A program made the translations under genes and the position numbers. A DNA stretch of 64,000 bases, from assembly GCF_023227905.1 (NCBI RefSeq), contig NZ_JALOCF010000019.1, forward strand, positions 1-64,000. Direction: 5' to 3'. Below the pieces are notes generated by a model, which was given only the letters and a program-made list of their open reading frames with translations, did no database searches and was not told the origin of the DNA. This DNA is from Methylobacter sp. (GTDB lineage Bacteria > Pseudomonadota > Gammaproteobacteria > Methylococcales > Methylomonadaceae). Positions 16,416 through 25,826 of this stretch are shown piece by piece (positions within the stretch are counted from its first letter, which is position 1; each line of letters starts with the position of its first letter).

Positions 16416-16694
16416 ATGAAAACATTCGCCCTATTATTCATAATCGCTTTTATAGCATTGAACAGCCCCTTCGCGTTTGCCGCTGAAGAACAACAGAAGA
16501 CGATGACCGAAAAGGAGATGCAAGAACGCCTGAAGCAGATGGAAAAGGAAATGACTGAAATTCGCCAGACAAAGAACCCCGAAGAGCGCACACGGCTAAT
16601 GAATGAACACATGGGGCACATGCGCGGCATGATGACGGATGACATGGGATGCGGCACGGGAGGCCATATGATGGGACATGAGCCAAAACAATAG
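16416..16694 (+). CDS. Small periplasmic Met/His-rich protein, possibly metal-binding
   Basis: 92 residues with an N-terminal signal peptide (MKTFALLFIIAFIALNSPFAFAA, cleavage after AFA-A). The middle is a charged helical coil (EKEMQERLKQMEKEMTEIRQ). The C-terminus is rich in Met, His and Cys (EHMGHMRGMMTDDMGCGTGGHMMGH), a composition typical of copper or silver binding. There is a strong AAGGAGA ribosome site. It is the only cargo gene on the plus strand and converges on the double-ATPase gene. Metal sequestration in the periplasm is inferred from composition and context. Confidence 0.75.
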   Translation: MKTFALLFIIAFIALNSPFAFAAEEQQKTMTEKEMQERLKQMEKEMTEIRQTKNPEERTRLMNEHMGHMRGMMTDDMGCGTGGHMMGHEPKQ

Positions 16695-16762
16695 AGTACC
16701 GCAAATTTGGATTCACTTCGTTCGACCCAACCTGCTTTACTGTAGCGAAAAAATCAGAGAGG

Positions 16763-16787
16763 GTGGGCACATGCTTTTTGTGCCCAC
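16763..16787. terminator. Hairpin between convergent genes
   Basis: GTGGGCACA pairs with TGTGCCCAC around a 7-base loop (stems 16763-16771 and 16779-16787). It sits between the small secreted-protein gene and the end of the ATPase gene. There is no strong T run, so it may be a repeat rather than a true terminator. Confidence 0.4.
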
Positions 16788-16892
16788 ACGAAATAGGATG
16801 CCACTATCTACGAGGATGGGCAAAACAGCGTTGCCCACCGGGCTACAAAACCGAACATTTTTATTTGTTGCTAACAGGTACTAAGAACAATC

Positions 16893-19800
16893 CTATTTAG
16901 CGTGTAGCAGCCTCAATCCGTTTGCAACGACCACTAAAGAAGCCCCCGTGTCGGCCGCAATGGCTTCCCATAAGGTTGCCAGGCCTGCAAAAGCTAATAG
17001 TGCAAAAGCGGCTTTGATCGTGAGTGCAAAGATAATATTTTGCCGGATAATCGCCAGTGTTCTTTTGGAATGGCTGATTAGCCAAGGGAGCTTAGAGAGG
17101 TCGTCACCCATTAATGCAATATCCGCTATTTCTATCGCCGCATCCGAACCCAATACCCCCATGGCAATACCCAGATTGGCCCTCCCTAAAGCCGGGGCAT
17201 CGTTAACACCATCACCGATCATCGCAACCTGTCCATATTTTTCGACCATTTGACTGACGATCTCAACTTTATCGGCCGGCAACAATTCAGCATGCACTTC
17301 ATCAATGCCGATTTTGGCCGCGATGTTATTAGCCGTAACCTGATTATCACCGGTCAACATCACCAGGTGTTTGATTCCTTTTTTTCGGAGGGCTTGTAAA
17401 ATCGCTTTGATTTGAGCACGAGGCTGATCAGAGACGGCAATCAGGCCGCAAATGTGCCGGTCATTGCCAATGGCAATAACAGTTTGACCGGTTTGTTCAA
17501 GTGCAATCGCTTTTTCACTGATTTCCGACACTTCCTGACTACGCTCTAATAGATAACGACGCGATCCTAACCAGAAATCAGTGCCATTAAATAGTCCGGT
17601 AACACCTTTACCAGGCAGAACCGTCACGTTGTCAGCGCTGGCTATACTGATACCTCTATTTTCTGTGTATTGTAAAATGGCTTTAGCCAAGGGATGGTTA
17701 CTTCGTGCTTCCAGTGCCGCCGCACGACTTAACAGTTCTTCTTCGCTATGGCCATTAAAAGGATAAATACCGGTGACTATCGGCTCACCGCAGGTCAGCG
17801 TTCCGGTTTTATCAAAGGCGATCGCATTAAGATGGGCGGGTGCTTCGATATAAATACCACCCTTGATGAGAATGCCTTGTTTAGCGGCGCTGGCCAATGC
17901 CGCGACAATACTGACCGGCGTTGAAATGACTAACGCACAAGGGCAGGCGATCACCAGTAACACTAAGGCACGGTAGAACCACTCGTTCCAGATGCCCTCT
18001 AAAAACAACGGCGGAATGATAAATACGGACAGTGCTAAGATCATCACCGCCGGGGTATAAATGCGCGCAAACTTCTCCACCCATTGCTCGGCTTCTGCTC
18101 GCTGGCTATGGGCTTCTCCAACAAGGCGAGTGATATGCGCCAGGGTGGTATCCGAGACGAGTTTGGAGGATTTGATCTCCAGTGTTCCTTCACCATTGAT
18201 ACTACCGGCAAACACTTCATCGTCAACTTGCTTGGCAACAGGAATGCTTTCACCGGTAATAGGTGCCTGATTGACCGAACTGAAGCCTCCAATCACATCG
18301 CCATCCAAAGGGATTTTATCGCCCGGCGCTACTATGAAATGGGTGCCGATGCTGACTTCTGCGGCGGGTACAATACGTTCCTGTCCGCTTTCATCCTTGA
18401 TCGTAACCGTAGAGGGTGCCAAATCCAGTAAAGCTTCTACCGCATGACGGGCACGACCAATACTCCAGCTTTCAATCGCCAGGGACAGTGAAAATAAAAA
18501 ACTCACGGTGGCTGCTTCAAACCACTCATCAATGAACATGGCACCGATGACGGCAACCGTCATCAACAAATTCATATCGGCACGCAATCGTCTCAGCGCA
18601 TAAAAAGCTTTAACAATCACATGCCGGGCACCTAAAACCACCGCCAGGCCAAAGGCGATTTTTTCAGGCAAAGGCATGGCTTGCTGAGTATGGGCGTTCA
18701 ATAAGCTAGTGAGATAGTCAGTGATAACCTCCCAGTTTAGAGACCAGTTTTCAGGATGATGGAGAAAAGTTTGTACATCACTAAAAAAGCCACCGGTCAT
18801 AGCGATATGAATCAACATGCCGACAAGGATAAACAAACCGCTGAGCGAGGTATAAACAGTCTTCGAACGGTGAAGTTGTTTTACATCAGCTTGCGCCTGA
18901 CCCGCCTGCCAGCGCGTCGCCTTCATCCCGGTTAAGGCAACCGCTTTAATGATGGTTTTTTCAGTCACAGGCTCGGCGTCAGGCAAAAGTGTCATTCGCC
19001 CATTTAAAATATCAAAAACCAGATTGTCACTGCCACCTACTATCGGGCCTATCGCGTTTTTTAAAATGGCGACTTCTTCAACACAGTCCAGACCTTCGAT
19101 CTTGAAAGTCATGCCACTCGCAGGCATGGATACGCTTGGCTGGCTGTTATCCGGTTTCTTTCCTGCACAACAATCCACATAGGCCAAAAGACGCAAGGCA
19201 TTGATCACGACGACGACAGTCGAGCCTTCGTGTATCAATACCGCTAGGCCGATACCGGCCCAGCCAAACAGGGTGGCAGGAATCAGCAATGCCACCACGC
19301 CCAGCGACACGTACAGGTTCTGGCGAATAATGCGCCTCGATGCGCGGCTCAAGGCCACGGCAAAGGGCAGTTTGCTCAGATCGTCAGCCATCAGCGCCAC
19401 GTCCGCGGTTTCCAGCGCCACATCGGTGCCGGCGCCGCCCATGGCAATCCCGACCGTGGCACGCGCCATGGCCGGCGCATCGTTGACCCCGTCGCCGACC
19501 ATGGCCACTTGGCCGTAGCGTTGCCCGAGTTCTTCCACGGCCTTGACCTTGTCTTCCGGCAACAGTCCCGCTTTCACTTCGTCCAGGCCAACCGCGCTGG
19601 CGATGGCGCGGCCCACGCGTTCGTTGTCGCCGGTGAGCATGATGGTCTTGCGGATGCCGATCTGGCGCAGTCGCTCCAGTACCTGCTTCACTGTTTCACG
19701 CGGGGTATCAGCCAAAGCCACGACGCCGAGAAACTGCCCGTCGGCCTGGATGAGCATGATGGTTTTACCTTCCGCCTGGAGGCGCTCTGCGTGCTGCTGA

Positions 19801-21491
19801 ATTCCTTCCGGGATGGCTTCGCCGTCAAACAATTTGGTGTTACCAATGGCCACCTTTTGCCCGTCAAATTCGGCTCGCACTCCTTTTCCGGTAACGGCCT
19901 CGACTTCCCCAGCCTCACTCCAACTCAAACCGCGCCCCTTCGCCTCCGTCACCACCGCCTGCGCCAGAGGGTGGGCGCTGCGGCTTTCCACGGCGGCTGC
20001 AACGGTCAGTAGATGTGCCTCGTTTCCGCTGACGGCGACGACATCGGTCACCTTGGGCTTGCCGATGGTCAGAGTGCCGGTCTTGTCGAAGGCGATGGCC
20101 GTGAGCACGCCGAGATTTTCCAGATGCACGCCACCCTTGATCAGCACACCGCCGCGCGCGGCGCGCGCGATGCCTGACAGCACCGCCGACGGGGTGGCGA
20201 TGGCCAGCGCGCAAGGGGAAGCCGCCACCAGTACCGCCATGGCGCGGTAAAAGGATTCAGCAAAGGGGAAACCAAACAGCGGTGGAAGCGCGATGAGCAA
20301 CCCGACTCCTACCAGCACGGCCGGGACAAAGATCCGTTCAAAACGGTCAGTGAATCTCTGGGTAGGCGATTTTTGCGTCTGCGCTTCGGCCACCATCTCC
20401 ACCATGCGCGACAGCGTGCTCTCCTGCGCCAGCTTGGTGACCTCGACGACCAGCGCGCCCTCGCCGTTGACCGTAGCGGCGAATACCTTGTCGCCCGGCT
20501 GCTTGTCCACCGGCATGGATTCGCCGGTAACCGGAGCCTGGTCCACCGCCGAGTTGCCGGACGCCACTTGGCCATCGGCGGGGATGCGCTGGCCGGGCTT
20601 GACGATTACCCGGTCGCCGCGCTGCAATGCTTCCACCCGCACCTCGATCTCAGCGCCATCCCGCTGCACGATGGCCGTCTTGGGCGCAAGTTCCGCCAAC
20701 GCCTCGATGGCCTTGCGAGCCCGATCCATGGCCATATGCTCCAAGGCATGACCCAGGCTGAACAGGAACAGCAGCAACGCGCCTTCTTCCCAGGCGCCGA
20801 GCGCCGCCGCGCCGGCCGCCGCGACAATCATCAGGATGTCGATGTCAAAGCGGCGGCTGCGCAAACTCTGCCAGGCATCGCGCAGGGTATAGAATCCGCC
20901 TGCCGCGTAGGCGCCCAACAACAGGCCGAGTGCCAGACCGCGCGGCGCGGCGGCGAGACCTGCAAGCCAGCCGGCCAGCAATAGCAAGCCGGCAACGCCG
21001 CTAAAAATAAGCTCGCGATGCTCGGCGAACCATCCGGCCTCGCGGCCTTCTTCCAGCACGGCATAGCCGAGCGCCTGGATGCGCCGGACAATTGCCGAAC
21101 GCTCAATTTTCTCGCTGTCGAATTCCAGGCGCAAACGTTCCGCGGCGTAGCTCACCGAAGCTTCCAGCACGCCGTCTGTGCGTTGCAGCGCGTGCTCGAT
21201 CACCGTGGCGCAGGTAGGGCAGTCCATGCCGTCAATGCGCAGGCTCTCATGACGATAGCGGTTGCCGAGCTTGACCCCGGCCGCATGCGCCAGCTCGCGC
21301 ACCCGGCTCACGCTGAACTGCTGTGGGTCGTAGTGCAGGCAAAGGCGGGCGCTACCATCTTCGCGGATAACATGCACCCGCTCCAACCCTTCGGCCTGCA
21401 ACAATTCAGTCAGCCGCCCCACGCAGGCGTCGCGCTCATCGGCGACATCCGGCAAGACCAGGGACAAGTCCAGTTTAAGTTTTTCAGCCAT
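16893..21491 (-). CDS. Double P1B-type ATPase: P1B-4 (SPC) unit fused to a P1B-2 (CPC) unit
   Basis: A 1532-residue fusion of two complete heavy-metal P-type ATPases, about twice the family length. Unit 1 (about 1-770) has an HMA domain with CPTC (91-94), membrane motif SPC (Cys427), phosphorylation D469-KTGTLT, hinge VGDGVNDAP and HEGST in the last helices; SPC plus HEGST is the P1B-4 signature (Co/Fe type). Unit 2 (about 790-1532) has an HMA-like domain with GLDCVEE (Cys803) but no CxxC, membrane motif CPC (1183-1185), D1227-KTGTLT, IGDGVNDAP and DTGAS in the last helix region; CPC plus DTG is the P1B-2 signature (Zn/Cd/Pb). A Cys-containing linker (YVDCCAGKK) joins them. The start at 21491 has AAAGGAG upstream. 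Unit 1 is clearly richer in G+C than unit 2. It is the last gene of the efflux operon. Confidence 0.92.
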   Translation of the reverse strand: MAEKLKLDLSLVLPDVADERDACVGRLTELLQAEGLERVHVIREDGSARLCLHYDPQQFSVSRVRELAHAAGVKLGNRYRHESLRIDGMDCPTCATVIEHALQRTDGVLEASVSYAAERLRLEFDSEKIERSAIVRRIQALGYAVLEEGREAGWFAEHRELIFSGVAGLLLLAGWLAGLAAAPRGLALGLLLGAYAAGGFYTLRDAWQSLRSRRFDIDILMIVAAAGAAALGAWEEGALLLFLFSLGHALEHMAMDRARKAIEALAELAPKTAIVQRDGAEIEVRVEALQRGDRVIVKPGQRIPADGQVASGNSAVDQAPVTGESMPVDKQPGDKVFAATVNGEGALVVEVTKLAQESTLSRMVEMVAEAQTQKSPTQRFTDRFERIFVPAVLVGVGLLIALPPLFGFPFAESFYRAMAVLVAASPCALAIATPSAVLSGIARAARGGVLIKGGVHLENLGVLTAIAFDKTGTLTIGKPKVTDVVAVSGNEAHLLTVAAAVESRSAHPLAQAVVTEAKGRGLSWSEAGEVEAVTGKGVRAEFDGQKVAIGNTKLFDGEAIPEGIQQHAERLQAEGKTIMLIQADGQFLGVVALADTPRETVKQVLERLRQIGIRKTIMLTGDNERVGRAIASAVGLDEVKAGLLPEDKVKAVEELGQRYGQVAMVGDGVNDAPAMARATVGIAMGGAGTDVALETADVALMADDLSKLPFAVALSRASRRIIRQNLYVSLGVVALLIPATLFGWAGIGLAVLIHEGSTVVVVINALRLLAYVDCCAGKKPDNSQPSVSMPASGMTFKIEGLDCVEEVAILKNAIGPIVGGSDNLVFDILNGRMTLLPDAEPVTEKTIIKAVALTGMKATRWQAGQAQADVKQLHRSKTVYTSLSGLFILVGMLIHIAMTGGFFSDVQTFLHHPENWSLNWEVITDYLTSLLNAHTQQAMPLPEKIAFGLAVVLGARHVIVKAFYALRRLRADMNLLMTVAVIGAMFIDEWFEAATVSFLFSLSLAIESWSIGRARHAVEALLDLAPSTVTIKDESGQERIVPAAEVSIGTHFIVAPGDKIPLDGDVIGGFSSVNQAPITGESIPVAKQVDDEVFAGSINGEGTLEIKSSKLVSDTTLAHITRLVGEAHSQRAEAEQWVEKFARIYTPAVMILALSVFIIPPLFLEGIWNEWFYRALVLLVIACPCALVISTPVSIVAALASAAKQGILIKGGIYIEAPAHLNAIAFDKTGTLTCGEPIVTGIYPFNGHSEEELLSRAAALEARSNHPLAKAILQYTENRGISIASADNVTVLPGKGVTGLFNGTDFWLGSRRYLLERSQEVSEISEKAIALEQTGQTVIAIGNDRHICGLIAVSDQPRAQIKAILQALRKKGIKHLVMLTGDNQVTANNIAAKIGIDEVHAELLPADKVEIVSQMVEKYGQVAMIGDGVNDAPALGRANLGIAMGVLGSDAAIEIADIALMGDDLSKLPWLISHSKRTLAIIRQNIIFALTIKAAFALLAFAGLATLWEAIAADTGASLVVVANGLRLLHAK

Positions 21492-21554
21492 GATGCTCCT
21501 TTGTAGTTGATTTAAAGATGACAAAAGTTGTTTATGCTAAACGACGACACTTTC

Positions 21555-21995
21555 TTACTCGGGATGGTCTTGGTTGCCAGGTTTTTGGCTAAGCCGCTTC
21601 CAGCCGGGCAGGTGATGAAGCGCGAGGGTTGCAAAAATCAGCCCTCCCGTGATAATCGCCAACACATACATCCCGAAAGCGCTGGCCATGCCCACTGCCG
21701 CTGTCGCCCAAAGCGTTGCGGCAGTCGTTAGTCCAGCAATACCCCCCTTATCCTGAAAAATGACGCCCGCTCCGATAAAGCCTATGCCCGAGACGACTTG
21801 TGCCGCGATACGGGTCGGATCATTGGCCACATGGACGGATATCAAACAAAATGCGCAAGCACCGATAGAGATCGCCATGTAAGTTCGAATGCCCGCATCA
21901 CTCGTATGGCGCTCTCTTTCCCAGCCGATCAAGCCTCCTATCAGCGCAGCGAGAATCATACGCAAGGCATAAAGAAGTTCAGTTTCAGTATCCAT
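21555..21995 (-). CDS. MgtC/SapB family membrane protein
   Basis: 146 residues with about four membrane segments. The family core is ALIGGLIGWERERHTSDAGIRTYMAISIGACAF, followed by VVSGIGFIGAGVIFQDKGGIAGLTTAATLWATAAVGMA. MgtC proteins act in the inner membrane and are linked to growth in low Mg2+ and to F1Fo ATPase control. The short length means the C-terminal ACT-like domain of Salmonella MgtC is missing, as in SapB-type members. It lies between czcA and the double ATPase in the metal operon; the role there is unknown. Confidence 0.9.
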   Translation of the reverse strand: MDTETELLYALRMILAALIGGLIGWERERHTSDAGIRTYMAISIGACAFCLISVHVANDPTRIAAQVVSGIGFIGAGVIFQDKGGIAGLTTAATLWATAAVGMASAFGMYVLAIITGGLIFATLALHHLPGWKRLSQKPGNQDHPE

Positions 21996-22134
21996 TTTTT
22001 TCGTTTATCTCCTCATTTATAGACAAAGGCCACAAGGACCAGCTCCGCCGTACTCTGCCAAAAATCCTGCACAGTCAAGACACGCGCATTGCCTTGCTAA
22101 AATCGGCAAGCAGCGGGTGGACAGCCCCATACCG

Positions 22135-25100
22135 TCACAGTGCTTCTGGCAACTGCTTCGCCTTTGCCGGCGAAGGCGAAGACTCATCAGTGAAATCCTC
22201 CTCTTCCTCATCTCTTCGATGTGCCAGTTGATATAGAATTGGCAGTACGAGTAGCGTTAGTATGGTCGATGACAGGATGCCGCCGATCACCACGGTTGCC
22301 AGTGGCCTCTGTACCTCGGCTCCGGTTCCCGTGGCAATCGCCATCGGCACGAAGCCGAATGATGCCACTAATGCCGTCATCAGTACCGGCCGCAGTCGTG
22401 TCAGAGCACCCTCATAAATCGCCTTATCCAGCGACATGCCTTCGTCGCGCAGGCTACGAATAAAAGCAATCATTACCAGACCGTTCAGCACCGCCACACC
22501 GGAGAGCGCGATGAAACCAACCGCCGCCGAGATCGACATCGGAATATCGCGCAACCATAGCGCGATCAAACCGCCCGTCAGCGCAAAAGGAATACCGCTA
22601 AACACCAGCAGACCGTCCTTGGCGTTACCAAACATCATGAACAGCAGTGTAAAGACCAGCATCAATGCCACCGGAACCACGATCTGTAATCGCTGCGTAG
22701 CCGATTGCAATTGCTCGAACTGCCCGCCCCAGGTCGTCCAGTATCCGGACGGAATCTTGACTTGCTGCTGAAGCTTTTCCTCGGCCTCGGCGACGAACGA
22801 TCCGATGTCACGACCACGCACGTTGGCGCTGACAACAACCCGGCGTTTTCCATTTTCCCGACTGACTTGGTTAGGTCCTGGAGCCACCTCAAGGCTCGCA
22901 ACTTCTGCCAGCGGAATATAGGTCGTTCGGCCGTCGCCGAATTGCGTTCGTGGCAATGAGATCGGTAAACGTTTGATCGCTTCCAGATCGCTGCGCAGGT
23001 TCTCAGGTAAACGGACGATAATGTCGAATCGACGGTCACCCTGGAACAACGTACCGGCTTCTGTCCCACCAATCGCGGTCGCCACGGCATCCTGAACATC
23101 GCCGATGTTCAAGCCATAACGTGAGGCTTTCTCCCGGTCAATGTTGACCGTGAGCATCGGCAGTCCTGTCGTTTGCTCGACTTTAACCTCCGATGCGCCA
23201 GGAATTTTTTCCATAACCACTGATATTTTAGTGCCTGTATCATTCAGAACATTCATATCATCGCCAAACACCTTGACTGCCACGTCGCTACGTACGCCTG
23301 AAATCAGCTCATTAAAGCGCAACTGGATAGGCTGGGAGAATTCATAAATATTGCCGGGGAGTTTGTTGGCCGCTGTTTGCACCGCAGTCAGTAGTTCATC
23401 CCGCGTTTTATTAGGATCAGGCCACTGCTCACGAGGCTTGAGCATGATGTAACCATCCGAGATGTTGGGGGGCATGGGGTCTGAGGCGATCTCGGCGGTA
23501 CCGGTTCGCGCAAATATCCGGTCAATTTCCGGAAACTGCTGTTTCAGAGAATCTTCAATCTGCTGTTGCATAGCGATCGATTGTGACAAACTGGTGCCTG
23601 GGATGCGCATCGCCTGAATAGCAAAGTCCCCTTCATTTAGACTCGGCACAAACTCACTGCCCATCCGCGTCGCCAAGAGACCTGACAGGATTACCGTGAC
23701 GACAGCAAACGTCAACACCACAGGTTTGTTAATCATCACCTGATCCAGCGCTGCCGCATAAACACGCTTAGCCGTCTGCATCAGCCTATTTTCTTTTTCG
23801 GCAACTCTGTCACCAATAAAAAGAGCCACCGCCGCTGGGATAAAGGTGACCGACAGAATCATGGCACCCACTAAGGCAATGACAACCGTGAAAGCCATTG
23901 GATGGAACATTTTGCCTTCCACGCCGGTCAAGGCGAAGATCGGCAAATACACCACCATGATGATGGTCTGACCGAACAAGAGCGGACGCCGCGCTTCTTT
24001 GGAGGCAATGAAGACCTCCTGATAACGCTCATTGCGGGTCAGAGTACGGCCTTGCTGCTCCTGGGCAGCGCTAAGCCGCCGCACACAGTTTTCCACGATC
24101 ACCACGGCGCCGTCAATGATGACGCCGAAGTCGAGCGCACCCAGGCTCATCAGATTCGCGCTAACCTGGTACGTCACCATGCCCGTGAAGGTGAACAGCA
24201 TTGACAACGGAATCACCATCGCCGTGATGATGGCCGCGCGGATGTTGCCAAGGAACAGAAACAGAATCACAATCACCAGCACGGCACCTTCGGTTAAGTT
24301 CTTCTTGACCGTATTGATGGCTTTATCAACCAGCACGGTTCGGTCATAGACAGTAATTGCCTCAACACCTTCAGGCAGTGTGCGGTTAATCTCCTCCATT
24401 TTTTTGTCAACCGCCTGAGAAACACTCCGGCTATTTTGGCCGATTAACATGAAGACCGTTCCCAGCACCACCTCGCGGCCATTTTCAGTGGCGGCTCCCG
24501 TGCGCAGTTCCCGGCCGATCTCGACCTCACCCACGTCGCGGATACGGATCGGAACACCCTGCACACTGCCGAGAATGACATTTCGGATATCGTCTATCGA
24601 GTGAACCTGTCCCGGCGCACGGATCAAATACTGTTCGCCGCGCTTCTCGATGTAGCCAGCACCGACATTGTTGTTATTGCGATCCAGGGCCGTCACGATG
24701 TCCTGTAAGGTCAAACCATAGGAAGCCAGCTTTTCTGGTATAGGTGCGACCTGATATTGCTTGGCAAAACCGCCGATAGAATTGATCTCAGTTACACCCG
24801 GCACGTTGCGCAGTTGCGGTTTGATGATCCAGTCCTGAATCTCGCGCAGGTCGGTTGCCGTGTAGGGCGAACCGTCGGGCTTCTTGGCGCCGTCTTTGGC
24901 TTCGACGGTCCACAGATAGATTTCCCCCAGACCGGTCGAGATGGGCCCCATCGCGGGGGTTACGCCGGAAGGCAGTTTATCTTTGGCTTCCTGGATGCGC
25001 TGATTAACCAGTTGCCGCGCAAAGTAAACATCAGTGCCGTCCTGGAAGATCACCGTCACTTGTGATAAGCCATAGCGCGACAGTGAGCGGGTTTGCTCCA

Positions 25101-25335
25101 GATGGGGCAAGCCTGCCATGACGGTCTCGATCGGATAGGTAACACGTTGCTCGGTCTCCAGCGGCGAATAGCCCGGCACCGATGTATTGATCTGCACCTG
25201 GATGTTGGTGATGTCCGGAACGGCATCAATCGGCAGTATCTTGTAATTGTAGATACCGAGTGCCGCCATACTGAGCACGGCCAGAAGAACCAGCCATCGG
25301 TGCTCGATGGCCAAACGGATGAGTCGTTCAAACAT
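22135..25335 (-). CDS. czcA: Heavy-metal RND efflux pump, CzcA-type inner-membrane transporter
   Basis: 1066 residues, typical of HME-RND transporters. The N-terminal RHWLVLL helix, DAVPDITNIQVQI, SVPGYSPLETEQRVTYPIE and the helix-4 motif DFGVIIDGAVVIVEN match the HME1 (CzcA, Co/Zn/Cd) pattern. It uses the proton gradient to expel divalent metal through CzcB and the outer-membrane CzcC. It lies downstream of czcC-czcB, interrupted only by ynfA. The C-terminus is cytoplasmic and acidic (RRDEEEEDF). Confidence 0.92.
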   Translation of the reverse strand: MFERLIRLAIEHRWLVLLAVLSMAALGIYNYKILPIDAVPDITNIQVQINTSVPGYSPLETEQRVTYPIETVMAGLPHLEQTRSLSRYGLSQVTVIFQDGTDVYFARQLVNQRIQEAKDKLPSGVTPAMGPISTGLGEIYLWTVEAKDGAKKPDGSPYTATDLREIQDWIIKPQLRNVPGVTEINSIGGFAKQYQVAPIPEKLASYGLTLQDIVTALDRNNNNVGAGYIEKRGEQYLIRAPGQVHSIDDIRNVILGSVQGVPIRIRDVGEVEIGRELRTGAATENGREVVLGTVFMLIGQNSRSVSQAVDKKMEEINRTLPEGVEAITVYDRTVLVDKAINTVKKNLTEGAVLVIVILFLFLGNIRAAIITAMVIPLSMLFTFTGMVTYQVSANLMSLGALDFGVIIDGAVVIVENCVRRLSAAQEQQGRTLTRNERYQEVFIASKEARRPLLFGQTIIMVVYLPIFALTGVEGKMFHPMAFTVVIALVGAMILSVTFIPAAVALFIGDRVAEKENRLMQTAKRVYAAALDQVMINKPVVLTFAVVTVILSGLLATRMGSEFVPSLNEGDFAIQAMRIPGTSLSQSIAMQQQIEDSLKQQFPEIDRIFARTGTAEIASDPMPPNISDGYIMLKPREQWPDPNKTRDELLTAVQTAANKLPGNIYEFSQPIQLRFNELISGVRSDVAVKVFGDDMNVLNDTGTKISVVMEKIPGASEVKVEQTTGLPMLTVNIDREKASRYGLNIGDVQDAVATAIGGTEAGTLFQGDRRFDIIVRLPENLRSDLEAIKRLPISLPRTQFGDGRTTYIPLAEVASLEVAPGPNQVSRENGKRRVVVSANVRGRDIGSFVAEAEEKLQQQVKIPSGYWTTWGGQFEQLQSATQRLQIVVPVALMLVFTLLFMMFGNAKDGLLVFSGIPFALTGGLIALWLRDIPMSISAAVGFIALSGVAVLNGLVMIAFIRSLRDEGMSLDKAIYEGALTRLRPVLMTALVASFGFVPMAIATGTGAEVQRPLATVVIGGILSSTILTLLVLPILYQLAHRRDEEEEDFTDESSPSPAKAKQLPEAL

Positions 25336-25389
25336 GATGGAAAGCCTCCAGTACTGAGGGTTTCTTCACGAAACCGAAAAAATCGTGCG

Positions 25390-25725
25390 CTAAGCTTCGC
25401 CGTTCCAGCCCAACACGATGATCGCCATCCCGAGTAACGCAATGCCTGCTCCAACCCAATCCAACACAGACAATCTCTCTCCATCCACCACTCTGAGCCA
25501 AACCAGAGCGGTAGCCACGTAGACACCGCCATAAGCGGCGTAGACCCGACCACTGGCGGCCGGGTGCAGCGTGAGCAGCCATACGAACAGTGACAGGCTG
25601 ATCATTGCCGGCAGCAGCAACCATGAGGAACCACTCTTGCGGAGCCACAAATAGGGCAGAAAACAGCCGATGATCTCGGCAAGGGCGGTAAGGAGGAAAA
25701 GAGCTGCGGTTTTCAGTATCAACAT
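25390..25725 (-). CDS. YnfA/UPF0060 small membrane protein
   Basis: 111 residues started at MLILKTAALFLLTALAEIIGC, with a G-rich ribosome site (GGGGGCG). Four membrane segments; the family signature is LAEIIGCFLPYLWLRKSGSSWLLLPAM...GRVYAAYGGVYVATALVWL. YnfA proteins resemble small multidrug resistance transporters and occur in resistance cargos. An upstream ATG in frame would add 15 charged residues, unlike the family. It lies inside the czc operon between czcB and czcA. Confidence 0.88.
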   Translation of the reverse strand: MLILKTAALFLLTALAEIIGCFLPYLWLRKSGSSWLLLPAMISLSLFVWLLTLHPAASGRVYAAYGGVYVATALVWLRVVDGERLSVLDWVGAGIALLGMAIIVLGWNGEA

Positions 25726-25826
25726 AATTCGCCCCCTTGGGTGGTAATAATGATGATGCGCTCTCTTCACGAGGACGCGGCGTGCATAACCTCGAACGAT
25801 TATAACGATCTGAACTGGCTAGTACC

